The notes under the pieces are model-generated. The model was not told the origin of the DNA. It searched no databases and saw only the letters and a program-made list of their open reading frames with translations. Positions 1 through 49,140 of a stretch of 64,000 nucleotides of DNA are shown here, piece after piece. The stretch is taken from positions 20,478,458 to 20,542,457 of the forward strand of contig NC_089979.1 in the NCBI RefSeq assembly GCF_036417845.1. Direction: 5' to 3'. Source of the stretch: Apteryx mantelli. Its lineage: Eukaryota > Chordata > Aves > Apterygiformes > Apterygidae. The position numbers and the translations under genes were made by a program. Within the stretch, counting starts at the first letter, position 1. Every line of letters starts with the position of its first letter.

Positions 1-1167
1 TTATTGTTATAATATACGTTACCCAAAGTCTTAATATGGAAGTGCGTATGTGTGACTGCAGTCAGATTTTCTGTTTGTGGTGTAGGTATACTAAAAACTG
101 CCCATATTCTGGAGATGTGTTCTAGTATACTACTTTACATTGCTCTTGATGTAAATTTGGCCTTTGAGCCAAGCAGAAAGGATAGCTTTTGAGCTCATGC
201 TGCAGCCCTTTGCTCAGCAGGGCAGGAATTTGGGTCTTTCTCCTCTACATAGCTGTTGATTTTCATGAAACTTGTGGGAACTTCATGTATCAGCAGACAT
301 TACTTCTCAGTTAAATTTAACTGAATCTGGTAAAAGGATTCATTTAAAGTGATGGAGATGAAAGGAAGAGAGTGGGAAGAGATAGACAGTTGGACAGTAT
401 GAATCATACATGTGATGTTTTCTTGGGAAACCAGGCTAAAAAGGTCTTTGCTGAAGAGCTGCTCATCTCTCCATAAGGCAAAACAGAACAGGTGGACATG
501 TGGCAGTGGAGTCATAGTCTGTGATTTGTTTAGACCTCTTGCATAACATAGTCTGAAAAATATGTTTTGTAAATCTGTGTAATTTTACAACATTTTTTGT
601 TAGATCCTAATATAAGGCTGGTAGTATGCTGTAGATCAATATTGCAGCATCTGAAACAGTACTCAGTGAATGTGCTTGAAAAAGAATACAGAAAGTGGAG
701 TATTTGTAGCTTGGTCTCCATGCCCGTTTCCAGTATGAACGGACTTCTTTGCTTGATGGGGGGAAAAAAATGCATATAGGTTGGCTTAAGAAAGATAAAT
801 TTATTATATGAAGAGAAGTGGCAGTTTGCCTTCCAGTTCAAATCTAGGTAGGTCTGCTATAGTGTTTGCAACTTTGAACTTACTAACAAAATATTTGCAG
901 CTTGTCAGGAATGTTGAAATATCTCTGGAGGAGCTGTTAGCTGTCAGGAAGAACGAACGCTTAGATCTTGTCTTGCCAACAAAGCCTTATTGACTTTGAA
1001 AAGGAGACTGCTGAACTTGAATTTCTACTAATGTCAAAACAGGTTCTAAGGAAGCCACTGGTATATCCCTAACAGTTTGGGCCACAGGATTGGTGAATGT
1101 ATATGAAATACTACTCTGTCTCTTACTATTTTGCCTGTTCTGAGGATTCAGTCTGAGAAGTGTGTTG

Positions 1168-1205
<38 letters not shown>

Positions 1206-4200
1206 GAACTTTCTCACAGCTTTGTCCTCCTTGGTTTTGTAGAAGTCGGATTTACTATTTAGCATTCTTGGATCCTTTTTCAGTCCTGTCAGCTTCAAGT
1301 AAATCCCTGTTTTGAGAATGCTCATAAGCTACTCTTAAATGAAGGACTAAGGGATATTGTCTGCTGAAGATGGTTTTAATAGTGCTCTTGAGTTTAACAG
1401 GAAGAAGCAAGGCATTTGGGACAATACGTAGTGAATGTGTTTCATGGGGTGAATGTGGTGCTAAGAGCACTCTCATTGCACCACTGACTTCAAAAAAAGT
1501 TTATAGCGTTCAACATTAGCGTAGAATAATCCTACAAACATGAATGTTTTGAAACAGTGCTTAGAACTTTTTCATATCTTCTGTATCTATTTGTTTGTGT
1601 AGTTAATACTTACAAGTCTGAATACTGCTACATTTATTGCACTTACTTCTTAGGTAGTAAAGGCTTGCTTGATTTTTCTTTTTTTCTTTTTTTCTTTTTT
1701 TTTTTAAACGTGTTTGTTTTTAAACTTGCCAGTGACTTCAGCAGTTCCAATACCTAAGGAATTAGGGAAACTATTAGTAAGTAGAAAAGGAATCTACAGG
1801 ATTGTTCTCATCCTGGTAAGTAGCTATAACAGAATAGTTATTCTGTTAAATAGTTGAAAGTCGCTTATTTTTCATTTTAATAAATGGTATTCTAGAATTA
1901 TTGTTAACATGTGAGGTTTTTTTCGTTAAGGTAGAGGCCTGCATTTCACTATCAGTATTTGCTTGACTGAAGTTTAAAACTAGTAGTAGGTGCAATAGCA
2001 AATAATTTTATTGTTCAGTAAATGATGGTCTTCTCATTACTATCCTATCCTAGAAGTACTGTGATGTTTCCCTTGTGTGATGAGGAGTAAAACCTATGCT
2101 CTTAGCAATACTATTTTAACCAATCAGTGAAATACTTAAACTGATTTCAGTTTTTAGTTTTCTAACCTATTAAACACTGATTTAAGCTACTATTCTTTTT
2201 CATTTCAAATATATCTTGTGCCATTTTTTACCTTCAGTTTGGGGCATAGGACTGTAGATTACTTTGTTCTCACATGGGTTCTTAAAGTTAATAATCATTC
2301 CTTCCTTGAGCATGCTGTCATAAAGTTATGCCTGGTACTGCTGCAGGTACTTTCTTCTTCATGGTGCATTATTTTAAGATACATCTACAAAAAAATGATG
2401 GAGAACATGCAGGGTTCCACTTTTAAATATTTTTTTAATTTGTTACATATGGCTTCACTTGTGCTTCTGTGCTGGATAATTAAAATATTTCCCATAAAAA
2501 ATCCAAATAATCTAGGTGTGAAAATCAAAGACAAAAATATACATAGCACTGAGAGTTAAATGTAGTAAAGGTGAAAGTAAGGAAAAAATAAAGGGATTAA
2601 AAAGCAAGAAGTGGTTGAATTGATGCAGAGGAAAAAAAATATATTTGGAAATTAATACTAACAGCTTGTATCAGGGCAAAAGCAAAACATGAAAAGACAA
2701 GGAACTTGAGTTATTTTGCGAATAACAGATAACATTTCAGTGTCGTATAAACAGATTTATTAAGTTAAATTGAAAAAATGCAAACCTTTCAGTGTAGAGC
2801 ACTCAGATTAGGAAACAAAGGTTAAAGTTGTTTGTATAACTTGGACTTTGCCTTCCTTGTGTATGCCTTATGTGAGTCGCAGATCGCAGGGTTGGTTACT
2901 GTTTTTTTCCACTGGACTGTTTCATTCGGTATATGGTATAAGTGAGATGAAACAAGGCCTGTTGCTTAATGATGCCAAAGTAGTCTGTAGTTCTTGCTCT
3001 ATTTGCCTTAAATTCAGTGAATTTAAAAATGTCAAGGCTTTCTATGTGACATTTCTATATATATTTAAAAAAAAAGCTCATAATCTTTCTCACATTTGCA
3101 ACTTTTAGTAATTTTAAGGACTTATTGTCTGCATAACTGATTAAAATAAGTTGATTTACAACTAAATATAGCCTTTTTTATACTACTTGCTAGCCAGGAG
3201 AATGCATGATGTGAGTGAGGTAATTAGAACATTTGTATAGCTAAAAATATTTTCCTATTTTTCATATTTGTATTTGTGTTCAATTTGGTTCCTTAGGAGT
3301 GATGAGTGTAACATAGTGCACACATGAAGGAAACTTTCTAAATGTCTGCAGCTTATCAAAACAAGATTTTGCAACATTTAATTAGATATACCTGAAAACT
3401 AGGAATGTAAAACACTGTGTGAGTAATTTATATCCTGGCATCCTACTGAAAGCCTTTGAATCAAAATTAACCAGTAAGTATTTTGATTAAATGTGCAAGA
3501 TGTCCATGCATAGTGCTTTTCATTGGAATCCTCGGTTCACAGGAGAGGATTTCTTTTTTTTCCTCACACATACTAATAAATCACTGGTTAATAAAACCTA
3601 ATGCCTTGGCCTCTTAGCTGCGTCCCTACTTCATCACACCTAAAGCAAAGTACCTACTTTGCTTCCCAGTACATTCTTAGTTGCTGTGTGCTTGGCCAGG
3701 AAGGAGAATGGAGTTGCTGACCTTTTGAGTAGGCCTGTAACAGTGGCTCTTAAAAGAACCTATATCTTAATTGGAAGAGGACAGATCAAATTTTCCTGAA
3801 GTAAACAACATCAGATGGATTTTTATCATCACCATGAAGTAGAAAGTTTAATGTTTTTAAGATAGCCATTTTAAGGCTTTTGAAGGATATTCCTTGTTAG
3901 TAAGTAGAGTCTTTCCATTAGTTCTTACAATAGCAAGCATATTTGTGGAGCTTAGGGAAATAAAGCTTTGATTTTAAAGTTTTGTATTTGCCTGAGTGTA
4001 AGTGCTATTGTAATTTTAGTTGTTGATGACCAAAGCTGTCTATTTAAGGAGTGTCAAGTCTTAGAAGTTTTTTGGTAGTTACTTGAGGCAAGACAAGAGT
4101 TCTAGAAATAATCTTTAGCACCTGTCCTGCTCAGTTTAATAAAGACCAATAACTTTTTGGGCATACATATTCTTCTTCAGATCTGAAACAAAACTGTTGG

Positions 4201-7200
4201 ACTTCAAAGCTGAATGTTAAAGAACAGTAGCTTTGAATTTAGTTAGGTATATACACCAGATAGATACCTAAGAGAGAGATAAGTTACTATCTGTGGAGTA
4301 GAAATCATGGTATTTGTGGGAGAAAAGTGATGTGGTGATGGGGGAAAAAAGACAGGTAATTTTTAGGTTGTGAAACATGGAGAGGCTAACAAAGGGAAGG
4401 GATATTTATAATGTGCCACAAAACTATCAGTTGAATGCATGATTTCTGATATCTAGTGGAGTAGGTTCCAGCATGAGCAGTACTTTAAGTCACAAGGTTG
4501 ACTTTTGAAAGTGTCACATGGGCTCCCTTGAACATGAAGACTGAGAGACAGAGATAAGAACTTGTTTGTAAGATATTCTGCTGTGCTGTCTTTTTTTAGT
4601 CTGCCTAGGTACATTCAGTATTTGGCATGCTGAATAAATCATAGGAGTGGCATGTTTTGGATTCAGCAATTCTGGTGGTTTTGTTAAGATATTTACTATG
4701 TTTGTAGAGATGCTTTAACAGTTCTGCTTTTATTGCTCAGGGATGCCATCTATCTCTTCAGTACAGGAAGGACCACTTGAATTTTTCTGATGATGAGGTT
4801 AGGAAAGTTAAGAGGGATGGATCCGGAAAGATTTATTTTGAAGTTAGATCTTCCTCTTAATGCTCCATGTCTTTCATCAGAAGTTTGAGAGTGGGTGGAA
4901 TTTGATATTCAGGGGCATAAGATCACTGAGGCTTTCTTTATTATTAATAAATGTATGAAAGTGGTCCTTTAGCAGTGTTCCTGTGGCTCCTTCAAAGGTG
5001 TGACCTGTCTTTCTAAAGAGTGTCTTTTGAATAAAGGATCTTTTAAGGTTGCTGAGGGATTAGAAATACTTTCTTTGAGTGAATGAGTTGGTGTCTAGGG
5101 TCTAGCTCCACATTTCCCAATGTCAAAAGGAGACATCCTTAATTTTTTTAATAATATGGAAATACTGCTCCTCTCTGGAAGGTATACAGCTACGTCAAGC
5201 TTTTCTTTTTTTTAAATTCAGTTAATTAGAAATGCATTCAATTTGTTATCACAAAATCAGAAAAAATATTGTCCCTTTCGGTAGAGATATGTGATCAGAT
5301 TATAGGTAAATTTCACGAGTCTTTGTGTGGACAGTATTCACCTAATAGTGATCCTCCTGGTGCTAACAGTTATCACCATGTTGATGATAAACAGTGAAAT
5401 AGACCTTCAAATCAGAAGTGCATTGAATAGAAATGCTGGATTTTGTTGGAAGTCTGAGTGGAAGGGAATCAGTTAAGAATCCACTGGCTTCTGGAGTGAG
5501 TTCAGTTCTTTGTTCTTTTCTTATTTTTGTTCTTTGTTCTTATTTTTAGAGCAAGAAATTTCTTCCAACATTAGACTTTTTGGTTTCATTGTAGAAGAGT
5601 CATGATTTGCTTTTTAAACCTTTGAAGGTAAACTGTTTTTGAGAAGTGAAGAGGAAACATGGAAAGATAAGTTCTGTTTGGTCTGTCAACAATTTCAATA
5701 CTTTTATAATATGACTTTTCTGTTTTGGATTATTGAATAACTGCTTTTGTATGCTGTTTTAGGCATTGTGCTATCCTAAAAGCTACTGTACTGAAATCTC
5801 TAATTCTTATATTTCTGGGTTTACCCCCACTTACTACCAGTAATAGGTGTTATTTCATGCTTTTACATGCTGGCATTTTTGATATTGTGAAAATGCCAAT
5901 TATTGCAATGCTGTTAAAGATTTTGGACAAGAAATCATTGACTTCAGGAGGCTGTGTCAGAATCTCCATTTACTGATCCCATCTACGATAACTGAACTAA
6001 TCTTCTGGAATGTGAGGACTGGGAGAGATATTTTTGAGAGACTTTGGAGCCTGCTGTACAGGGTGGCAAAGCAGCTGTGTTCTAGCGTTTTTCAGTAAGG
6101 AGATGATTGTCCCGCTGGGTCAGGGAGAGTAGAAAATCATCTGCCTTCCTAGCTCCAGGCCTTCTTTATCCACTGAAGGAACAAGGAGGCTTGCTAACAG
6201 CGTTGTCCCATCTTGGGAACAAGAATGTGTATTTGTGGAGGCAGGCGAACACAAAAGGAATAGCTGAAGTGTAGAATGGAAATTAGTATTGTCAATACTG
6301 TGGTAGTTTAAATATTGTTCAGTTTTGCATCTAATAGAATTGTGATGGTATTGTGGTAGCTGTATGTATTCCATCACTAAATAATATTGATAAAGGTATG
6401 ATCATGTCATTAGATAGCTTGTTAATGATCCTAGGCAAACACATTTTTGTTCTTTTCTATTTTAAGGATCTCTTATGTCTAAGATTTCTGATCAAAATAA
6501 CATGACTTTTTTTTTGTCCATGTTTACATTTTGCAACAAGCAAAAGTGACTTATGTGAATATTGTTATTTTCCCATGACTCCCACAGAACTATTTATCAT
6601 GTTAAATATCCATAGTTTTAAGGGTTTCAGGTCACTTATCCCCCTGCCTCCTGGTTCCTTCTGTCCTTTCCTGCCTTTTTGCTTTAGGGGAAAAAATCTT
6701 GAATACATGAACTTCCTTTAAAAAAAATCACTGAGAAAAGATTTTTCTGCATTTACATGCTTATTTGGAGGATATGGTCAGATACAGGAAAAATAATAAT
6801 TATTGACAGCATTATGGTGACTGACTTCTTTAGTAAATTGAATGAAAGATGCTAGTGGGGAGATTACTAATATTTAGGCACTTTGCTTGTCTACTTCCTT
6901 TGCCCTTGTTGAGTGCATTATACAACTAGACCTCAAATTTTCTTATTCAGGTGTTGGGAATATAGCAAGACTTTTGATTTGCCAGTGGTCATCTGTGGTG
7001 TAATCTGTGCTCTTGCTTACTTTTACCTTCCCCCATCAATCATGTTTTATATTTTCTCTACAACAGAAGTGCCAGATCAGCAAGAAAAGAAATCTGTGTT
7101 CATTAAAGCACCATCAGTGAGCGCAAATACATTGTGATTCAATTTAACTCATTTTAAATTACAATTATATTTATTTTCTCTTCTGTCTTGTATCAGCTGA

Positions 7201-10200
7201 AACTGCAGTCAGTTTCAGCCAAGGACACAGTAACTTCCTGAAGTTCTCTATTACAGCTTCATATAAGTATGTGATCTGTCTGGAATTAAAACAGGGAATA
7301 TTGGCATAGTCCAAACTGACATATGGGGAACTTTTATAAATGTAAATCTATATTGTTCATTCACTTAGCTTTTGGGTGGTTTCTGAGTTCCTGGCAATGT
7401 CATTGTTGGTGTTTGTTACAGTGGACTGACCTTGTATAGGTAGTGTGTGTTTGTGTGTAGTCATACTACTGTTTTTGTGATCAAATTTGTCCCATTTTTG
7501 TCAGTATAACCAGACAGCTTATATTACATCGTTTCAGGAAAACATCCCTGAAGTTTGCATGAATGTAACATTCAAAATACGCACATTACTACAAGTGCAA
7601 CAAATTTTAATTTCATCCTCCTGACTTGGAGCTTCTTGGATATTTCCTTGATATTTTTCCCATTTACGAATCTTTTGATTTAAAGTTAGTTTGAAAATTC
7701 ATGTTACATAACTTTTTGTTTCTGTTTCTGTGTTTTTTTTTTTTTTTTCTTTCTTTTTTCATTGAATACTATGCCAGCCATTCCACTGTCTGGCTAGGAA
7801 CTTATTTTTGTCCTAATTGACCTGTAGCTACCCAAAGTATTTAAAACTAAAGTAATACTCATTTTATCATATCTGTTATTGTGGTTTATAGATGATTTGT
7901 ACTCTTTTAGTTGGGGTAGTGGTGATGTATGATGAGGATGGTTCAGAAAGAAGTGCTGTAATAACTATGAACTTCATGTGGCACTTGAGACTGTCCTTCA
8001 AATTGTTTTTAGAATGTAGGAATTTCTCGGGGGTCACGGGGACAGTTATGAAATGTAAAGTTGCACATCCCTTTACACCAGTGAAGTTTAGCCTAGATAG
8101 TTGAGTGAAGAGCTGTAGCACGCTTCTGCTCAGGAATGTTATAACTGCAGCCTTTGTTGGAATTAATTCCCTGATTTTTGGGAAGAATATAACTACATTG
8201 ATAGTGAATCTTTCATTTCTGTATGTAATCCTCTTTTTAGGATTATTTAGGAGATAACATCAAAGTCGTTAAGCCCTACTCAACATGTTTAATAACTAAA
8301 ACCGATCATTTATTTTTCAGTAACAAGAAAAAGGGGTTTAGGACTGTGGAAAAATTATGTGCATAATGCAAGAAAGCAGTAAACGGTGCCCATAAAACAT
8401 AGTGTTCCTTACCCATTAGAGGTTGGGGCCTGCACCACTGGAAATAAAACTACTGCAGCTTTCAGTGTTTCTTCACTAACTGATTTTTTTTTTCATGTCA
8501 GCTTTCTTGCAAATTAGAACAAGAAAATACTAGTATTTTGCTTTTGACATTGTCCCTGGTAGTGGAAAACTTCTCAATCTCCCAGATGAGTATCATCATT
8601 TTAATTGCCTCCTGTAATTGCCAGCTCCTCCCCTTCTTCAACCAAATCAAACAACTTGCTTTGATAAAATTTTGGTTATTCTCGGCTCTGCAAACTTAGG
8701 TTCTTTGGGCTCATAAAGATGGTAGCCTGCTAGTCCTTGAAACTTCCTTTTTTTTTTTTTTTTTCTTAAGAATTTCCAGTTGCAGAATTTTTATCTTTCT
8801 CAGCTTATGAAAAACCGTATTGCTGAGGAGGTGGAGAAGTGATGGTGTAATCCCATCCTAGTGCAGGCCTGTCTGCCCCTCTGCTGTGGGAGTTCTTGGC
8901 TGTCCCTGCTAAGTTTCATGGAGTGTGCACATGTGCTTGCTCTCTCTGTTGCACCCTTGTCCCCCTCCAGAAGCCTGAGGTTTTTTGCAAACATTTATAT
9001 CAACACTATTGTTTTATTTTAATAGCCTTTGTTTTTTTTTCTTCATCCTCCTGATATATTTATAGACAGTGATCAGATCTACTTTGTCTTTGTTGTTGTT
9101 AGACTAAATATTTTCTCTACTCTTATCATTGTTTTCATTCTCCCAGTAGTGCTTTTCTGTCCTGTTCTTTTCTTGAATTTATACAAAGTCACTAATACTG
9201 TTTTTATCACTATTGGAAACATCTCATTTAATAGATACTATATATATTTTTTTATTATATCTGTAGCTTCTTCATGGTAGTAATTTTTCCGTCAAAGACT
9301 GAGGGACTATAACTAAGCTTTGGATTATACTTCTCCTCTTTGGTTGTGTAGCAACATTTGCCACCTTTTATATTTCCAGAACAGCCTTCAGGGAGTAACA
9401 GGTGTCCAAATCTCCAGATAAGGTTCTTCATCTTGTACAGCATAACTTTGCTAACTTTTCTTGCTGAAGGCTTTGTTTACCTGGAAAGACCAGTTCAGGT
9501 GTGAGTGTGTGACCCAGGCATCAGGCAATTAAGATTTTTTTTTATTTTTGTTTTCTGGGGATACCATAAGTTTAGCTTTTTGGATCTTGAATGAAAATTG
9601 CAAACACTGTGATGTGAGCGGGTTCCTCTCTCCTGCCAAAAGAACCAACCTGCATGAGGGCTGATTAGACAACGTGTTAACATTGTTTAAAATGTTAGTA
9701 GCTGAGTTTGGTTAGTTACTTATTTAAATAACTGATCAAACTGGTCTGAAGCATCAAATCAACTTTTTTGACATACACTTGCAGAAGAGGTTACTAGAAA
9801 AATGATTGATTAATTTTCTCCATTTGACTCACTCAAAGAAAAACTAATGTCCCTCCCTCCCCCCTTAATTCCTAATCAATAAAACAAGGATGGGGAGTTC
9901 TACAACTTCTAGTCACCTTGTGTTTCAAAGTTTTAGAAGCAGTCACTTCAACTAATTTACTCTTTTCAGTAAAGCCATTTTGAATACAAAATGTAATATA
10001 ATGCTTTCTTCATGTATTGTTGATATAGAAATCCCTGTTTAATTAAAAAAAATGCTATTTTTTGCATACCTGCTAATGGCTTATGTTGTTTACAGTCTCC
10101 TAAGTTAATACAAATTAGGAGCTACAGTCATTGCTCTGTAAAACTACCTAGATGTACCATATCAGCAAGAATATAAGATTCACTTTTACAGGAGGCAGAA

Positions 10201-11647
10201 ACAGAACACCAGGGCACTGCTGAAGAGGGGTGTATTCATATAACCGTCCCAGAAACACGCAGTCCCTCTGCTAATCACAAGCCTAGCTTTGTGTCATCTC
10301 CTTGCTGTGGTGGGATCTTCCTGCCATTGTGGTCGTTTCTCTCCTCCCTCGTGGGGAAAGATACAAAGCTCTGTCATTCATTCTTGCTTTGCTGTTATCT
10401 GGACATTGGCAAACCACATGTATGCCAAATCCGTTTAGCAGCTTAGGAGCAGGCAGAGCCAGAAACTCAGGTTAGGGTAGGTGGCATGCCTTGAAGATAA
10501 ATCAGCAGCTGAAACCTGAAGTCTGAGTAGATTAGGCAATGAACTGTCTACCTGGGGGACTTTGAAACAGGTGTTTTCTTGTTTGTTTTTTGCTTTGGGC
10601 ATATGAGGACTAGAGCTAAAAAAATTAATAGCTAGTGTTTGAGACCTAAGTAGGTTGAAAAGTAGGGAAAAAAAATAAAAATAATCATTTTGTCAGTGAC
10701 AAAATTATGCCTAAATTAATTTTTTTCATGTATGGTTATAATTAGATTGCAGATCTTGGTTTCTTGTGAAGAATTTGCATTTACTTGCCACAGAATTAAT
10801 TGCATGTGTTGCTCCTTTAATGTCTTCCACGTTATTATTGATACCAGTTAAAGTTCACAAAAATAAGTATATGGACACATGTCCAGACTGTGGGAAGTAT
10901 ATTTTAAATGTATGTATTCTTTTCTGGTAAAAGATAGCTGTTTTATAGAAACAGAGAACATGTTTTATTTCTAGCTTTGTCTGAGGTGTGGTAATTTGGG
11001 GCGGGGGGGGGGGAGTGATGTTGTGTGCATGTGCTTCGAGTGTGATTGGTTCCCGCAGTTAAGATCAGAGCCACACCATCTTAGACACTGAATGAATGTA
11101 AGATAGGGGTGGTCCTTGTAAAGTGCTTGCTATCTCAAGAGATGAAAAGTGACCAGTGGATGAACAACAATGGTATTGAACACTGACTGCAAATCTAGGA
11201 ACAGAATTCAAATCTTCTTTTTCTGAATCGCTTACCATGCTGCTTGATTGCGTGCTTCTGCAGCAGTCTAATTTTCAAGAATCTAAGCATTTCAGAAATT
11301 TTGTTCATCTGAAGCTGCTGGTGCTTAGCACCTCTGAAGTCAGGACCATAAGCATTCCTTCTAGAGATAGGAATATTGATTGTATCACAAATGTAATTTT
11401 TCTTACAGTATACAGTTGTTCTAAACTATGTAAATTAACATTTACTCAAGTGCCTTGGCATCCTCAAAAGTAAGATGTGATAAATTTGCAAAGTAATTAT
11501 TCTTTTAACTGATGTTATGAAGTAATGCATTCTGCCATACTAAGTAATGTTTAGAAACTTGCTGCTTAGCTGAGCATTTTATTTAATATTTGTAACTAAC
11601 ATGCAGAGATAAGTACTTTTTAGTAAGCTACACGTGTATTTTTTTAG
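1..11647. other. Non-coding DNA upstream of first WWP1 coding exon
   Basis: No exon, RNA gene or CpG island is supported in this 11.6 kb. The sequence is AT-rich, has few CpGs, and holds only short open frames without recognisable protein similarity. Because the first WWP1 coding exon starts at a splice acceptor (AG at 11646-11647), this stretch is most likely the intron after an untranslated first exon, with the promoter left of the window. An untranslated exon inside it cannot be excluded from sequence alone. Visible low-complexity tracts are A27 at 1175-1201, T-rich DNA at about 1675-1706, a T run at about 7732-7749, and a G-rich run at 10998-11013. Confidence 0.6.
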
Positions 11648-11668
11648 GCTAAAGCTACAACTTCTGAC

Positions 11669-48308
<36,640 letters not shown>

Positions 48309-48912
48309 AAGTGGCTTCTGGTCAAAAAGGAGATCTTGCATATTAGAAGGCCCGGCCAACTAAAATTGCACACTTAATTGTATATAAGCTGTTTGTTCTG
48401 TACAGTGATCTTTCTGGAACTCTAAAAGTATAATTGTTCTCCGTTCTTCCACAAAGATATGCAAAACAGTTCAGCCTTTTCTACTTTTATTTATTGCCCT
48501 TCCAAATGACCAGAAACCCCCCTCATAAATTTTGAAAGCAGACAAAAGACTTATTTAAGATATATATTAAAAATATAAATATATATACTAATGGGCTCTA
48601 GTTTTATAGAGCTTTAAGTGTATGAAACATTGCAGCCATTTAAAAGGGCCTGGATTTGCTTTATCTTGGCTTTATTATTCAGAAAAATGTTTAAACTGCT
48701 CTATGTTCTCTCTTAACATCTCCAAGTTTGTTTTATTGCATGGCTGTTCTAAAAGGAGTTAAAGGCTTAGGCCAAACGTATCCTAAATATGTAGAAAGAT
48801 GCTGCTGGTATTTGAGATGACAGAGTATGTTGTTCTGTCAGTTTAATTTTTTAAAATACATAAATAGCTGATATATCCCTCTCTCTACTACACTGATGTA
48901 GCCAAGGTCATG

Positions 48913-48918
48913 AATAAA
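48913..48918 (+). terminator. Candidate early WWP1 poly(A) signal
   Basis: Canonical AATAAA about 605 bp after the stop codon. Its downstream region is less GT-rich than that of the 49119 site, so it is a candidate for minor use. Confidence 0.45.
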
Positions 48919-49118
48919 GCCTTTATGACTTGCACAAGAGTCATGTACAATAAGATGAATGTGATTTCATGTTGAAAGCAATTGGTGCCACTGTTCTGAC
49001 TTGTTGTAGGAGCTGAACAGAATATTTTAATTCATTTGAGCAGCATTGGAATTTGTTTACATATTACCTTGGGTTATTGCCACGAGGATGTTAGGTAATC
49101 TTTAAAGAAAAAAATAAT

Positions 49119-49124
49119 AATAAA
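49119..49124 (+). terminator. Probable main WWP1 poly(A) signal
   Basis: AATAAA at the end of an (AAT)n stretch. A GT-rich then T-rich downstream element at about 49150-49190 is the expected arrangement for cleavage near 49140. Confidence 0.6.
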
Positions 49125-49140
49125 AGAGAAACTATTATAC

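Larger units (their letters stand above)
48309..49140 (+). other. WWP1: WWP1 3' UTR (to the likely poly(A) site)
   Basis: This AT-rich non-coding sequence follows the stop. The best poly(A) site is near 49140: AATAAA at 49119-49124 followed by a GT/T-rich stretch (GGTCTGGTGTC and a long T run). An earlier AATAAA at 48913-48918 could give a shorter form. AU-rich motifs around 48551-48590 may affect stability, but this is inference. Confidence 0.7.

Noticed and set aside
5379..5460. C-box-like TTGATGA and D-box-like CTGA spaced as in a C/D snoRNA
   Set aside because: The terminal stem is only about 3 bp and no convincing C'/D' boxes or guide element could be seen.
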